DNA of 64,000 bases from Lachnospiraceae bacterium (GCA_017464645.1 JAFTZF010000001.1:1-64000); one strand, 5' to 3'. Shown: positions 1 through 8,693, counted from the first letter of the stretch. The notes: a model not told the origin generated them from the letters alone. Program-made: numbers and translations.

Positions 1-908
1 CCGAAGTAGTGGCCCGCTATTCCTACGATGCCTGGGGCAAGGTAACAGGCGTGAGGGATAAGAATGGAAATGCCATCACCGGTGCGTCTCATGTGGCCAA
101 CATCAACCCGTTCCGTTATCGGGGATACTATTTTGATGGGGAGACGGGACTGTATTACCTGCAGAGCCGGTATTATGATCCTCAGCTTGGTCGCTGGTTA
201 AATGTAGATGATTCTCTTTTGGTAGGTGTAAGTGGATCAATATTAAAATATAGCTTTATTGTGTATTGCGAAAACAATCCAATAAGTCGTATAGATACGT
301 CTGGATGTTATTGGAGGGATGCGCTATCAACCCATGTAAAATCTTATTTGAAGTGGACTAGGTTTGTAATTGGTTTTGGTTTAAAGATATTAACGGAAGG
401 TACTCCTCAGAAAGTTATTAAATATGAGGTACCATTATATAACCAAAAATCTTATAGTTTATGCTGGGCATTTTGCCAAGTAATGGTCGAGTCTTACCAG
501 AAAGGAGAAGTGTTAAGCAACAAGGAAGCAACTGAAAGAGCGATAGAAATAGCGCAGCAAAGAGCCGGTAGCAATGTTAAAGAGGACTGGAATACAGGAG
601 GTAAGCCATTAAATCTAGGAGAAAGAATATATTCTGTCAACTATCGTGATATTAATGCATTATATAATATGCTTTATGATTATGGACCACTGTATGCGAG
701 CTATCACAATGACGATAAGAGCCCTGGACATGGAGTTGTAATAACTGGAGTTAACGTGACCAGAGATATAGTATATACTAATAATCCTTGGGGAGTAAGA
801 GGAAAACAGTCTTTTGAGAAGTTTAAAAAAGGCTTTGCAAGAAAATGGTATATGAGTTCATCGGATTTGACGTTAACTGACATATATAAGTTCAAGTTTG
901 AAGAATAA
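1..908 (+). CDS. RHS repeat protein C-terminus with papain-like cysteine protease tip (partial)
   Basis: The gene is cut by the left window edge; the frame is open from base 3. The first ~68 residues visible are the conserved RHS core (RYRGYYFD, GLYYLQSRYYDP, GRWLNVDD), the point where RHS shells normally end and the variable toxin begins. After the core comes a ~200-residue tip. Counting from the GTG at base 9, it has Cys152 in QKSYSLCWAF, His241 in PGHGVVITG and Asn258/259 in YTNNPWG. That is the Cys-His-Asn/Asp order of C39/AvrRpt2-like papain-fold proteases. In polymorphic toxin systems such tips are delivered into rival cells and are neutralised by a gene just downstream; a membrane-anchored candidate follows after 23 bp. 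The core is well supported; the protease assignment is by motif only. Base use in the tip is much more AT-rich than in the RHS core, as expected for a swapped cassette. Confidence 0.8.
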   Translation, partial: EVVARYSYDAWGKVTGVRDKNGNAITGASHVANINPFRYRGYYFDGETGLYYLQSRYYDPQLGRWLNVDDSLLVGVSGSILKYSFIVYCENNPISRIDTSGCYWRDALSTHVKSYLKWTRFVIGFGLKILTEGTPQKVIKYEVPLYNQKSYSLCWAFCQVMVESYQKGEVLSNKEATERAIEIAQQRAGSNVKEDWNTGGKPLNLGERIYSVNYRDINALYNMLYDYGPLYASYHNDDKSPGHGVVITGVNVTRDIVYTNNPWGVRGKQSFEKFKKGFARKWYMSSSDLTLTDIYKFKFEE

Positions 909-931
909 GAGTATAATTATTGGGAGGATAT

Positions 932-1489
932 ATGAGAGAAAGATTATTATGTGGATTTTTTTGCGTGGCAGTAGTCATAATTGTAATAGCAGGATTTTTT
1001 TACATAGGAAACATGGTGATTGATATACGCGATGCGCGAATTCGAGAAGAAGTTTCTGATGAAAGAAAAGCATTGGAAGAGTCCGAATTCAAGGAAGCAA
1101 CATTGGAGATAAATGGGAATCTGGTAGATTGCTCTAATGTTACTGTAAATGCAATATGGGCCCATGTACCTTTCTGTGAAGTAATTAAAGGCTTAGGTGG
1201 AGTTGTTGAGTGGAAAGATGACGAAACAGCTAAAATTGTACTCTTGGACAAAGAATATGTCTTGAGTATGTCAGATGAAGTAACACTGAAGAGGGAGGGT
1301 TGGGGCGATGATAACCACATGCATTCAGGCGTAGGTTATGGTAGTGAGATGTTTTGTAAAAAAATAGAACGTGATGTGATTGTAGATGGTTTGACTTTGG
1401 AAATGACGCTGCATAACATGGGGGTACAAGTTGTTGTTTACAAATCTTACGAAGAACAGGTTGTGTCAATTTATATTGATGAAGAATAA
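932..1489 (+). CDS. candidate immunity protein: membrane-anchored, copper-amine-oxidase-N-like domain
   Basis: A 185-residue protein starting at ATG 932, chosen because GGGAGG at 922-927 sits just upstream; an in-frame TTG at 920 lies in front of that site. Residues ~5-25 form a single hydrophobic membrane segment, and the rest is predicted outside the cytoplasm. The middle (EINGNLVD, then GLGGVVEWKDDETAKIV) resembles the copper amine oxidase N-terminal-like fold common in secreted Firmicutes proteins. Position directly behind the RHS protease tip and the same AT-rich composition suggest it is the cognate immunity factor. This is inference from context; no known immunity family is recognised. 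Confidence 0.6.
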   Translation: MRERLLCGFFCVAVVIIVIAGFFYIGNMVIDIRDARIREEVSDERKALEESEFKEATLEINGNLVDCSNVTVNAIWAHVPFCEVIKGLGGVVEWKDDETAKIVLLDKEYVLSMSDEVTLKREGWGDDNHMHSGVGYGSEMFCKKIERDVIVDGLTLEMTLHNMGVQVVVYKSYEEQVVSIYIDEE

Positions 1490-1587
1490 TTTACTTAAAT
1501 CTAAATAGACGGTAGTGAGATTAGTGAAATGAAAAGATCAAATACTTACCTCAACAAAAACCACAGAAGTAATTGAATATTAAAGGA

Positions 1588-1640
1588 GGAACTGTTGCAG
1601 AATAGCTGAGTAATTAGCTGTTTTGTACAGTTCCCTTTTT
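1588..1640 (+). terminator. rho-independent terminator after the RHS/immunity pair
   Basis: GGAACTGT (1588-1595) pairs with ACAGTTCC (1627-1634) and is followed by CTTTTT. It lies about 100 bases after the candidate immunity gene. Confidence 0.65.
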
Positions 1641-1695
1641 GTGCCCTAAAACAGAAAAATAGGCTCCGAAGAACCTGTTTTTCATGGTACAATAA

Positions 1696-1854
1696 GACAA
1701 GCATATTCATACAAATTCTTACTTTGCGGCAGTTGATTTTAGACTTCGACTAGCGGCAGCAATAAGAAGCTCTGAGGAAGGAAAGCGAGAGGCTATTATT
1801 GCCGAGATAGTGTATATCGGTATTATATTATCGGCTGTTAATATGTTGTTTTAA
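1696..1854 (+). pseudogene. decayed small ORF behind the RHS locus
   Basis: A frame of ~52 codons ending at TAA 1852-1854 reads like protein (charged amphipathic stretch RLRLAAAIRSSEEGKREAII, then a hydrophobic tail). It has no usable start: the only in-frame ATG (1684) is followed three codons later by TAA. It may be the remnant of an orphan immunity or toxin-tip gene. No family is recognised, and coding status is uncertain. The rest of 1640-1913 holds only a short hairpin, GGGAGGG with CCCCCTC, at 1873-1899. Confidence 0.3.
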
Positions 1855-1913
1855 TTACAAATCAAAAAGAAAGGGAGGGTGTCCCAAAATGCCCCCTCTC
1901 AGTTGGAGTGTTT

Positions 1914-2072
1914 ATGAGTTTTTGCATTGGTAAAGTAATAAGCTTAGCGTTAGATGCGTTTTTTTCACATTCAATTATTGAAAAAATTACAGATAAGTTT
2001 TTAAGTGTGGTAAAAGTTCAAACGTATAAGGCATGGGATTATTTAACAGCATTCTTTAAATGCTGTGTCTAA
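1914..2072 (+). CDS. small hypothetical protein, 52 aa
   Basis: ATG 1914 with GGAG at 1905-1908 upstream, stop TAA 2070-2072. The product begins MSFCIGKVIS and has an amphipathic middle (HSIIEKITDKFLSVVKVQ). There is no recognised family. It lies 21 bases before the next small membrane gene in the same AT-rich RHS island and may belong with it as an orphan immunity or accessory pair. Confidence 0.4.
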   Translation: MSFCIGKVISLALDAFFSHSIIEKITDKFLSVVKVQTYKAWDYLTAFFKCCV

Positions 2073-2093
2073 TCTAATAAAAGGAGTAAAAAT

Positions 2094-2327
2094 ATGCAAA
2101 TTTTAGTAATTATCGGTGGAATAATATTGTGGATATTACTTTTTATCATCGTTTATTTTGGCGGGATACATATCATAGAATCAGAACGCAGATGGTCATT
2201 TAGAAGATGGAAAAAGGAAAACAGGAATTACTCTGAGGAATTAAAAAATTTTAAGTTTCGGGTAATTTTATTCTTTATTACAATTCCAGTGCTGTTGATT
2301 ATTAAGTTGCTACAAGAATTAGGATAA
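2094..2327 (+). CDS. small two-helix membrane protein, 77 aa
   Basis: AAGGAG at 2080-2085 precedes ATG 2094. Residues ~3-25 are a long hydrophobic segment, then comes a basic, aromatic loop (ERRWSFRRWKKENRNY), then a second membrane segment at ~55-73. The family is not recognised. Its place in the RHS downstream region fits an orphan immunity protein, but nothing in the sequence proves that. From 2328 to 2690 I see only AT-rich sequence with short broken frames, for example an open stretch ending near 2533 that reads MPQLLEETLEWFEKKQ. Confidence 0.5.
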   Translation: MQILVIIGGIILWILLFIIVYFGGIHIIESERRWSFRRWKKENRNYSEELKNFKFRVILFFITIPVLLIIKLLQELG

Positions 2328-2690
2328 AAATTTTTATTGTAAATTTTTGTTTTTTTAAAACTGTTTTAAAGGGGTGGCATCATATTTGATATATGGCACA
2401 CCTCTTTGATATTAAGCGGACTGGCGAGGACTTATATGAGTGGAATTTAATCATCCACTCTAAACTGGGATATGCCTCAATTATTGGAAGAAACTTTAGA
2501 ATGGTTTGAAAAGAAGCAAAGGCATTTGAGGTAAGTTTTACAAATTTTATCTATTGTTATCCTGACATCTGTTTAACGGAGTTCTTTTTATCTACATATG
2601 TATTCCGTTTTTCTTAAAATAGACTGGTATATATTTCTATGAATGGATAAATGTGATGATATTTAACAAACTATCCTCGAAGTAAAAAGA

Positions 2691-2742
2691 AAACCATCTG
2701 ATATGACCACCTTTCATGGCGGCCACGTTCAGATGGTTTTTT
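2691..2742. terminator. bidirectional terminator
   Basis: AAACCATCTGA and TCAGATGGTTTTTT form a stem with T-runs on both strands. It ends the leftward gene at 2751 and closes the RHS island from the left. Confidence 0.75.
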
Positions 2743-2750
2743 ATCGCACA

Positions 2751-3161
2751 TTATGCTCCGGGATATCCTTCCTCCCCATCCCCCACCAGCAGCTTCTCAT
2801 ACAACAGCCCCGCCAGAAACCACACAGGGAGGTAATCCAGCCGGATGACGCCTTTGTAATTCAGGCGGGCTTTGCTGTAGTCCCAGGGACACATATCGTA
2901 TTTTTTTAGAAGGCTGCCGGAGAAAAATTCCACCAGGAAGATAGCGGCAGCGTAGACGAGGCCCCGCAGCCAGATGCTCTTTTCCCGGAGGCGGCGGGCC
3001 AGGGGCTCTAAGAGAGCGGCAGAGCCGTAGATGGGGAACATCCAGAAGGAGGAGTGGCCCTCCAGCTTCATTTGGCGGCGGCGCAGGGAGGTAAGGCCTG
3101 TCCAGAAAATTTCCAGACACCAGCCCATGAGGCCGCAGAGGATAAAGGCGTGTTTTTTCAT
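2751..3161 (-). CDS. CmpB/putative ABC-transporter type IV family membrane protein
   Basis: A 136-residue integral membrane protein with about four hydrophobic segments and the family-typical FWMFPIYGSAALLEP and IFLVEFFSG stretches. This matches the small putative ABC-transporter type IV (CmpB) family of Firmicutes, whose substrate is unknown and which often stands alone, as here. GGAG lies eight bases before the ATG. The gene is single, divergent from folC, and ends at the terminator at 2691-2742. Confidence 0.65.
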   Translation of the reverse strand: MKKHAFILCGLMGWCLEIFWTGLTSLRRRQMKLEGHSSFWMFPIYGSAALLEPLARRLREKSIWLRGLVYAAAIFLVEFFSGSLLKKYDMCPWDYSKARLNYKGVIRLDYLPVWFLAGLLYEKLLVGDGEEGYPGA

Positions 3162-3250
3162 GGTATAGCTCCTTCCTGTTTCATAAAGGCAGTATGCGCC
3201 GGAGGAAAGAAAATTATGTAAAAATGGAAGCCGCAGGGAAAGGTTGTCTA

Positions 3251-3275
3251 AAATGTAGTTTTTAATACTACATTT
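3251..3275. repeat. inverted repeat upstream of folC
   Basis: AAATGTAG (3251-3258) and CTACATTT (3268-3275) are perfect arms around a 9-base AT loop, about 75-100 bases before the folC start, in the divergent intergenic region. This is an operator-sized palindrome with no known partner; it could also be an mRNA hairpin. Confidence 0.4.
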
Positions 3276-3348
3276 CGTAATGTGCCAATATTTTATATTG
3301 CTCTTTTAGGATAATTGTGATAGGATAAGCAAAGGAGGATTTAAACTT

Positions 3349-4644
3349 ATGACTTACGAAGAAGCGAGAGCATTTATTGCCAAGACAGCTACGTATGGCT
3401 ATCGTTTGGGCCTGGACTGCATTCGCGAGATGCTGCGACGGCTTGGCAATCCTCAGGATGATTTGAAATTTATACATATTGCAGGGACCAATGGAAAGGG
3501 CTCTGTGCTGGCTTATACTTCTACGGTATTAAAAGAAGCCGGATACAAGGTGGGCCGTTATATTTCGCCTACCATCTACAGCTATCGGGAGCGGATTCAG
3601 GTAAATGAGGAATACATTTCCAAAGAGGATCTGGCCCGGCTGACCCGGAGAATCTATGAGGCAGGGCAGGCCATGGTGGCGGACGGCTTTTTGCATCCCA
3701 CCTGCTTTGAGGTGGAGACGGTTCTGGCGTTTTTATATTTTCAGGAGCAGAAGTGTGACCTGGTGGTGCTGGAGACCGGTATGGGCGGACTTACAGATGC
3801 TACCAATGTGGTAAGTACCACACTGGTCAGCGTGCTGGTATCCATCAGCATGGACCACATGGGGTATCTTGGAGATACATTGGCGGAGATCGCAGCCATG
3901 AAGGCGGGTATTATCAAGCCTCGCACAGCGGTGGTCAGTGCTCATCAGCAGAAAGAGGCGGCGCGGGTGATCGCCTGCACTTGTCAGGAGAAAGAGAGCA
4001 CCTGTTATGAGCTGAACCCGGCGGATATTCGGGATGTGGCCTATGGCTATGAGAAGCAGACCTTTTCCTATAAGCAGCATGAGAATCTGGAGATTTCTCT
4101 GGCGGGGGCTTATCAGATAGAAAATGCGGCTCTGGCTGTGGAAGTGCTGGATACAGTAAGTGGGCTTGGATATCCGGTGCCGGAGGAGGCGCTGCGGGAG
4201 GGCCTGAAAAAAACCACCTGGAATGGACGCTTTACCATTGTGGACCGGGAGCCATTGTTTATTGTGGACGGAGCCCACAACCGGGACGCAGCGGACCGGC
4301 TGAAGGAAGCCCTGCAGCTGTATTTTAAAGACCGGCGGCTTATTTTTATCATGGGCGTGCTGGCAGATAAAGATTACGAGTATATTGCCAAAGAGCTGGC
4401 CCCTTTGGCATCACAGATAGTTACGATCATGACACCGGATAATCCAAGGGCTCTGCCCGCAGAGGCTTTGGCAGAGACGGTGTCGGCTTACAATCCCAAT
4501 GTACAGGCGGCAGCGGGCTTACGGGAGGCAGTACAGCTTGCAAGGGCGGCAGCAGGACCTAAGGATGTGATCGTGGCATTTGGTTCACTGTCTTATTTGG
4601 GAGAACTCAGCAGATATGTGAAGGCGGAAGAGGAGAGCGTATGA
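3349..4644 (+). CDS. folC: bifunctional folylpolyglutamate synthase/dihydrofolate synthase
   Basis: 431 residues, normal for the family. FolC adds glutamates to dihydropteroate and folates in the cytosol, using ATP. The Mur-ligase P-loop IAGTNGKGS is near residue 45. Family blocks follow, including RERIQVNEE, ETGMGGLTDATNV (central domain) and IVDGAHN at the start of the C-terminal domain. AAAGGAGG precedes ATG 3349. Its last four bases overlap the start of pheA, so the two are translationally coupled. It heads a probable operon folC-pheA-degV-like, with the transporter gene at 6716 following. Confidence 0.95.
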   Translation: MTYEEARAFIAKTATYGYRLGLDCIREMLRRLGNPQDDLKFIHIAGTNGKGSVLAYTSTVLKEAGYKVGRYISPTIYSYRERIQVNEEYISKEDLARLTRRIYEAGQAMVADGFLHPTCFEVETVLAFLYFQEQKCDLVVLETGMGGLTDATNVVSTTLVSVLVSISMDHMGYLGDTLAEIAAMKAGIIKPRTAVVSAHQQKEAARVIACTCQEKESTCYELNPADIRDVAYGYEKQTFSYKQHENLEISLAGAYQIENAALAVEVLDTVSGLGYPVPEEALREGLKKTTWNGRFTIVDREPLFIVDGAHNRDAADRLKEALQLYFKDRRLIFIMGVLADKDYEYIAKELAPLASQIVTIMTPDNPRALPAEALAETVSAYNPNVQAAAGLREAVQLARAAAGPKDVIVAFGSLSYLGELSRYVKAEEESV

Positions 4645-5771
4645 AAGATTTACTGGAGCTTCGAAAAGAGATTGACCGCATTGACCGACAGATGGTAGAG
4701 TTGTTCGAGGAGCGGATGGATGTTTGCCAGCAGGTGGCAGAGTACAAGATTCAGGCGGCTACCAAGGTGCTGGACCGAAAGAGAGAGCAGGAAAAGCTGG
4801 AGGCAGTAAAGGCTCTGGCCCACAATGAATTTAATGCCCACGGTGTGCAGGAGCTGTTTCAGCAGATCATGGCCATGAGCCGCAAGCTGCAGTATCAGCT
4901 GCTGGAAGCCCACGGAGCCAAGGGACGATTCCCCTTTGTGATGGTGGATGAGATCGACCGGAAGGATGTGCGGGTGGTTTACCAGGGCGTGGAGGGGGCC
5001 TACAGCCATCAGGCCATGCAGGAGTATTTCGGAGAGGACGTCAGCTGTTTCCATGTGGACAGCTGGAGAGAAGCCATGGTGGCCATCGAAGAAGGCATGG
5101 CTGATTACGCAGTGCTCCCTATTGAAAATTCCACTGCCGGCATCGTCAGCGATATTTACGATCTGCTGGTAGAATTTGATAATTATATTGTGGCTGAGAA
5201 GATCATTACTATCAACCACGCGCTCATGGGACTGCCGGAGGCGGAGCTGTCCCACATTCAGACGGTGTACTCTCATCCTCAGGGGCTCATACAGTGTAAT
5301 CGGTTCTTGAGAGAACATCCCGGCTGGAAGCAGATCAGCGAGGCCAATACAGCCCTGGCGGCTCAGAAGGTATTGAAGGACCAGGATAAGAGCCAGGCGG
5401 CCATTGCCAGTGTGACGGCAGCCAAGGTCCATGGGCTGAAGGTTTTGCAGGAGCATGTCAATGACAGTGATACCAATTCCACCCGGTTTATCGTAGTCAC
5501 CAATCAGAAGATGTATTCCAGGGACGCAAATAAAGTGAGCATCTGCTTTGAGCTGCCTCACGAAAGCGGAAGTCTGTACAATGTACTGTCCCACTTCATC
5601 TACAATGGGCTGAACATGAGCAGGATCGAGTCCCGGCCCATCACCGGCCGCAACTGGGAATATCACTTCTTTGTGGATTTTGAAGGGAATTTAAATGATA
5701 GTGCTGTGAAAAATGCTCTGCGCGGTATCAAGGAAGAAGCACTGAATTTGAAGATATTAGGCAATTATTAA
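4641..5771 (+). CDS. pheA: bifunctional chorismate mutase/prephenate dehydratase
   Basis: 376 residues. It converts chorismate to prephenate and then to phenylpyruvate, the committed steps to phenylalanine. Residues 1-~85 are the all-helical chorismate mutase domain (LRKEIDRIDRQMVEL). Residues ~110-285 are prephenate dehydratase (YQGVEGAYSHQAM, IENSTAGIV, TRFIVV). The last ~80 residues are an ACT domain (ESGSLYNVL, MSRIESRPI), which normally senses phenylalanine for feedback inhibition. The start overlaps the folC stop (ATGA). No leader peptide or T-box is visible, so feedback rather than attenuation is the likely control. Confidence 0.95.
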   Translation: MKDLLELRKEIDRIDRQMVELFEERMDVCQQVAEYKIQAATKVLDRKREQEKLEAVKALAHNEFNAHGVQELFQQIMAMSRKLQYQLLEAHGAKGRFPFVMVDEIDRKDVRVVYQGVEGAYSHQAMQEYFGEDVSCFHVDSWREAMVAIEEGMADYAVLPIENSTAGIVSDIYDLLVEFDNYIVAEKIITINHALMGLPEAELSHIQTVYSHPQGLIQCNRFLREHPGWKQISEANTALAAQKVLKDQDKSQAAIASVTAAKVHGLKVLQEHVNDSDTNSTRFIVVTNQKMYSRDANKVSICFELPHESGSLYNVLSHFIYNGLNMSRIESRPITGRNWEYHFFVDFEGNLNDSAVKNALRGIKEEALNLKILGNY

Positions 5772-5783
5772 GGAGGAGACGCA

Positions 5784-6647
5784 ATGAGTAAGTTTATTAT
5801 CACTACAGACACAACAGCAGATTTACCTGAGGAATATTTAAAGGAGCATGGTCTGGGCCTTATGTCTCTGGGTTATATTATCGAGGGGGAAAGCTATGAC
5901 TGGGAGAACCCGCTTCCGGTGGAAGAGTTTTATGCAAAGATGCGAAATGGTTCCATGCCTACCACTTCCCAGGTAAACCCGGACGGAGCAAAAGAAGTGT
6001 TCCTGAAATATCTGGATCAGGGTCTGGATATTCTTCACATTGCATTTTCCTCCGGACTTTCCGGCACTTACAGTAGTACGGTAATTGCGGCAGAGGAGCT
6101 GAAAGAAGAGCGCCCCGAGCGCAAGATCATCGTAGTGGATTCCCTGTGCGCTTCTCTGGGAGAGGGCCTGCTGGTACATAAGGCAGTACAGCTGAAAGAG
6201 GCAGGTAAGAGCCTGGAAGAAGTAGCTAAGTGGGTAGAGGATCACAAGATGGAGATCTGCCACAACTTTACCGTAAATGATCTGTTCCATCTGCATCGGG
6301 GCGGCCGTGTTTCCAAGGCTACTGCGATTCTGGGAACCATGATCAATATTAAGCCGGTGCTTCATGTGGATGACGAGGGACATCTGGTGGCTCTCAGCAA
6401 GGTCAGAGGCCGCAAGAAATCCCTAAATGCTCTGGTGGACCGCATGGCAGAACAGACCAAGGGCTTTGAAAATGATGTGGTATATATTTCCCACGGGGAT
6501 TGTCTGGAAGATGCCCAGTATGTGGCAGATCAGATACGGGAGCGCTTTGGCATTGCCAATATTCTGATCAATTACGTAGGTCCCACCATCGGAGCTCACT
6601 CCGGCCCGGGCACAGTAGCTCTGTTTTTCATGGGTCAGCCCAGATAA
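5784..6647 (+). CDS. DegV family fatty-acid-binding protein
   Basis: 287 residues with the DegV fold signature: TTDTTADLP at the N-terminus, SSGLSGTYS near residue 90, and the C-terminal GPTIGAHSGPGT. DegV proteins (FakB-like) bind a fatty acid and present it to a FakA kinase for phospholipid synthesis. It lies 12 bases after pheA behind a GGAGGAG site, so it is probably co-transcribed. Which fatty acid it prefers cannot be read from the sequence. Confidence 0.88.
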   Translation: MSKFIITTDTTADLPEEYLKEHGLGLMSLGYIIEGESYDWENPLPVEEFYAKMRNGSMPTTSQVNPDGAKEVFLKYLDQGLDILHIAFSSGLSGTYSSTVIAAEELKEERPERKIIVVDSLCASLGEGLLVHKAVQLKEAGKSLEEVAKWVEDHKMEICHNFTVNDLFHLHRGGRVSKATAILGTMINIKPVLHVDDEGHLVALSKVRGRKKSLNALVDRMAEQTKGFENDVVYISHGDCLEDAQYVADQIRERFGIANILINYVGPTIGAHSGPGTVALFFMGQPR

Positions 6648-6715
6648 GAAAGCTGGCTGTGAATGATGTTGCACACTGCCGCATAAGCTGATAAAAAGGC
6701 TTGAGGCAGGCAGCT

Positions 6716-7828
6716 ATGACAGGGCAGAAGCAGAAGAGCAAAGAACAGATTTTAAAGGGAAGCGGAGCCATATTGGCATTTTTTATCGGCTCCGGCTTTG
6801 CCAGCGGACAGGAGGTCCTGCAATTTTTTGGAGCATATGGAACAGGGAGAGGCATGCTTGGCATGGGCCTTTCCCTGTTTTTGTTATTTTTGTGTATCCG
6901 CCGGGTGCTAAAGGATGGCGTCCGGCTGGCCTATGAGGACACGTCTCAGATTTTCTCCTATTACTGTGGACCGTATCTGGGCCTCTTCTTCAAATGGATG
7001 ACGCCGGTCTTCCTGTTCCTATCCTATAGTGTCATGTTATCCGGCAGCGGCGCTCTTCTGCAGGAATATTTCGGCTGTCAGCCCCAGACCGGCCGCCTGG
7101 TCATGCTGGTGCTGTCTCTGGGAACCGTGCTGTTGGGCTTAAGTCGTCTGACAGATATCATGGGTTTTCTGGGGCCTCTGATTGTGGCCCTGGTCTTTGC
7201 CCTGGGCGGCATCTGCACCTGGCAAAGTTCAGGTAATGTGTGGCGCACAGCCGAAGACGTGCAGGCAGCAGGGATTCTGGGAACTGCCGGCAGCTGGTGG
7301 CTGTCAGCCGTGCTTTATACCGGCTTTTCCGCCATGATATCCCTACCGTTTTTAAGCGGACTCGGGCAGCAGCTGAAAGAGGACCGGGTGCGGAGCCTTT
7401 GCGCAGGCTTTAGCAGCGGCGCCTTTTTGGCAGGAGCAGCCCTTCTGTGCTTGGGGATGCTGGCCAACCTGGAACAAATCGCAGATAAGGGCGTACCGGC
7501 CGTTTTTGTGGCGGAACAGATCCTGCCCGGGGCAGGGCTTTTATTCGCAGCGGTCATGTTTGCCGGCATCTACACCACGGCCGTTCCCATGCTTTGGACG
7601 GTGTGCAACAAAATAGCCCCAAAGGAGCACAGCCTTCGATTTCGGGCGGTGGCCTTTGGAGCCTCTTTGGCAGCCTATTTGTGGGGCGGTGCAGATTTCT
7701 CCTTCCTGGTGGGAACCGTTTACCCGTATATCGGATATTTTGGGATCGCAGTCATGATGTGTATGGTGGCGAAAGGATTCAAGATGAAGCACGGAAAAGA
7801 AACAAAAAACGCCTCTGCTGAAAAGTAA
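6716..7828 (+). CDS. YkvI-type multi-pass membrane transporter
   Basis: 370 residues with about ten membrane helices. The opening ILAFFIGSGFASGQEVLQFF is typical of the YkvI group, related to the amino-acid/polyamine/organocation and sodium:solute superfamilies. ATG 6716 is preferred over the in-frame TTG 6701 because AGGCAGG lies between them at proper distance. The substrate is unknown. It follows the DegV gene by 68 bases and may be the last gene of that transcript. Confidence 0.75.
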   Translation: MTGQKQKSKEQILKGSGAILAFFIGSGFASGQEVLQFFGAYGTGRGMLGMGLSLFLLFLCIRRVLKDGVRLAYEDTSQIFSYYCGPYLGLFFKWMTPVFLFLSYSVMLSGSGALLQEYFGCQPQTGRLVMLVLSLGTVLLGLSRLTDIMGFLGPLIVALVFALGGICTWQSSGNVWRTAEDVQAAGILGTAGSWWLSAVLYTGFSAMISLPFLSGLGQQLKEDRVRSLCAGFSSGAFLAGAALLCLGMLANLEQIADKGVPAVFVAEQILPGAGLLFAAVMFAGIYTTAVPMLWTVCNKIAPKEHSLRFRAVAFGASLAAYLWGGADFSFLVGTVYPYIGYFGIAVMMCMVAKGFKMKHGKETKNASAEK

Positions 7829-7831
7829 ATG

Positions 7832-7894
7832 GTCAGGACTTTCTAACATCCAGTCGTCGCAGAAGATGAGGACGACGGATGCAGAAATCCTGAC
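7832..7894. repeat. long nested hairpin between convergent genes
   Basis: The outer arms GTCAGGA-c-TTTCT and AGAAA-TCCTGAC enclose inner arms CATCC-a-GTCGTC and GACGAC-GGATG with a 12-base loop, so almost all of 63 bases is paired. There is no strong T-run. It sits between the transporter and the convergent superoxide dismutase gene and may act as a terminator, an mRNA-stabilising hairpin, or be a dispersed palindromic element. Confidence 0.6.
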
Positions 7895-7903
7895 GAACTA
7901 CTT

Positions 7904-8563
7904 TTATGCAGACGCATTTTGCAGGGCAATGGATAGCAGCGCCTCCTGATACCGCCGGTTCACTTCTTCCCAATGGACCAGAGAGTACCAGTTGTGGATA
8001 TAGTTGATCTTCCGGTTCTGGTGCTTCAGATAGTAGGCATGCTCCCACAGATCCAGATTCAGCAGGGGATAGAGCTCCTTGGAAAGGGGAGTATCCTGAT
8101 TGGGCAGGGGCACGATGGCCAGCTTTCCACGATGGTCCGATACCAGCCACAGATAGCCGGAACCAAACAGGGTCATAGCCATATCAAAGAAAGCGCCCTT
8201 AAAAGCCTCCAGATCTCTAAAATCCAATAACAGGGCTTCCTTTAATTTTCCCATGGGTTCCATGGGAGTAGGAGTCAGACTCTCGAAATAAAGTTCGTGG
8301 TTGTACACCCCGCCTCCGTTCTTTCGTACCGCGTCCCGCAGCTCTGCCGGCAGCTCCTGCAGGTGCAAAAGCAGACGTTCCAAGCTCCAGGAGTGATATT
8401 CGGGATAAGGCTCCAGCGCCTGGTTCAGATTATTTATGTAGGCCCGTAAATGCTTGTCATGGTGAAAATACATGGTTTCCATGTCAATCTTTGGCTCCAG
8501 CGCATCATAGAGATAGGGAAGCGGCTGCAATTCAAAGGGATAATGTTGTATCAATGGATTCAC
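7904..8563 (-). CDS. iron/manganese superoxide dismutase family protein
   Basis: 219 residues. It dismutates superoxide in the cytosol. All four metal ligands of the Fe/Mn family are visible: His34, His89 (YNHELYF), Asp171 and His175 (LDLWEHAYY). The usual second-shell KHH is KHL here (Leu39). The sequence is divergent from textbook SodA/SodB, as is common in Clostridia, so the metal cannot be assigned. AGGAGGTG precedes the start. No TGTGA-type site of the neighbouring oxygen regulon is present in its promoter region. Confidence 0.88.
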   Translation of the reverse strand: MNPLIQHYPFELQPLPYLYDALEPKIDMETMYFHHDKHLRAYINNLNQALEPYPEYHSWSLERLLLHLQELPAELRDAVRKNGGGVYNHELYFESLTPTPMEPMGKLKEALLLDFRDLEAFKGAFFDMAMTLFGSGYLWLVSDHRGKLAIVPLPNQDTPLSKELYPLLNLDLWEHAYYLKHQNRKINYIHNWYSLVHWEEVNRRYQEALLSIALQNASA

Positions 8564-8652
8564 CTCCTATAGATTAATATATGTCCCACCGGGCGAATTA
8601 TGCCAAGATTTGATAATTGTTCGAAAAATTTGAAAAATTTTAAAATTAGGGC

Positions 8653-8682
8653 TTTACTTTTTGCAAGGACCTGTGGTATACT
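8653..8682 (+). promoter_or_regulatory. promoter of tRNA-Pro
   Basis: TTTACT (8653-8658), an 18-base spacer and TATACT (8677-8682) place transcription start just before the tRNA. Confidence 0.55.
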
Positions 8683-8693
8683 AACTTTTGCAC

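Noticed and set aside
4650..5666. A 338-codon minus-strand frame over pheA
   Set aside because: Antisense of conserved pheA; composition is typical of a shadow frame.
8564..8640. Superoxide dismutase as a member of the Crp/Fnr regulon
   Set aside because: No TGTGA-N5-TCACA-like palindrome is present upstream of its start.
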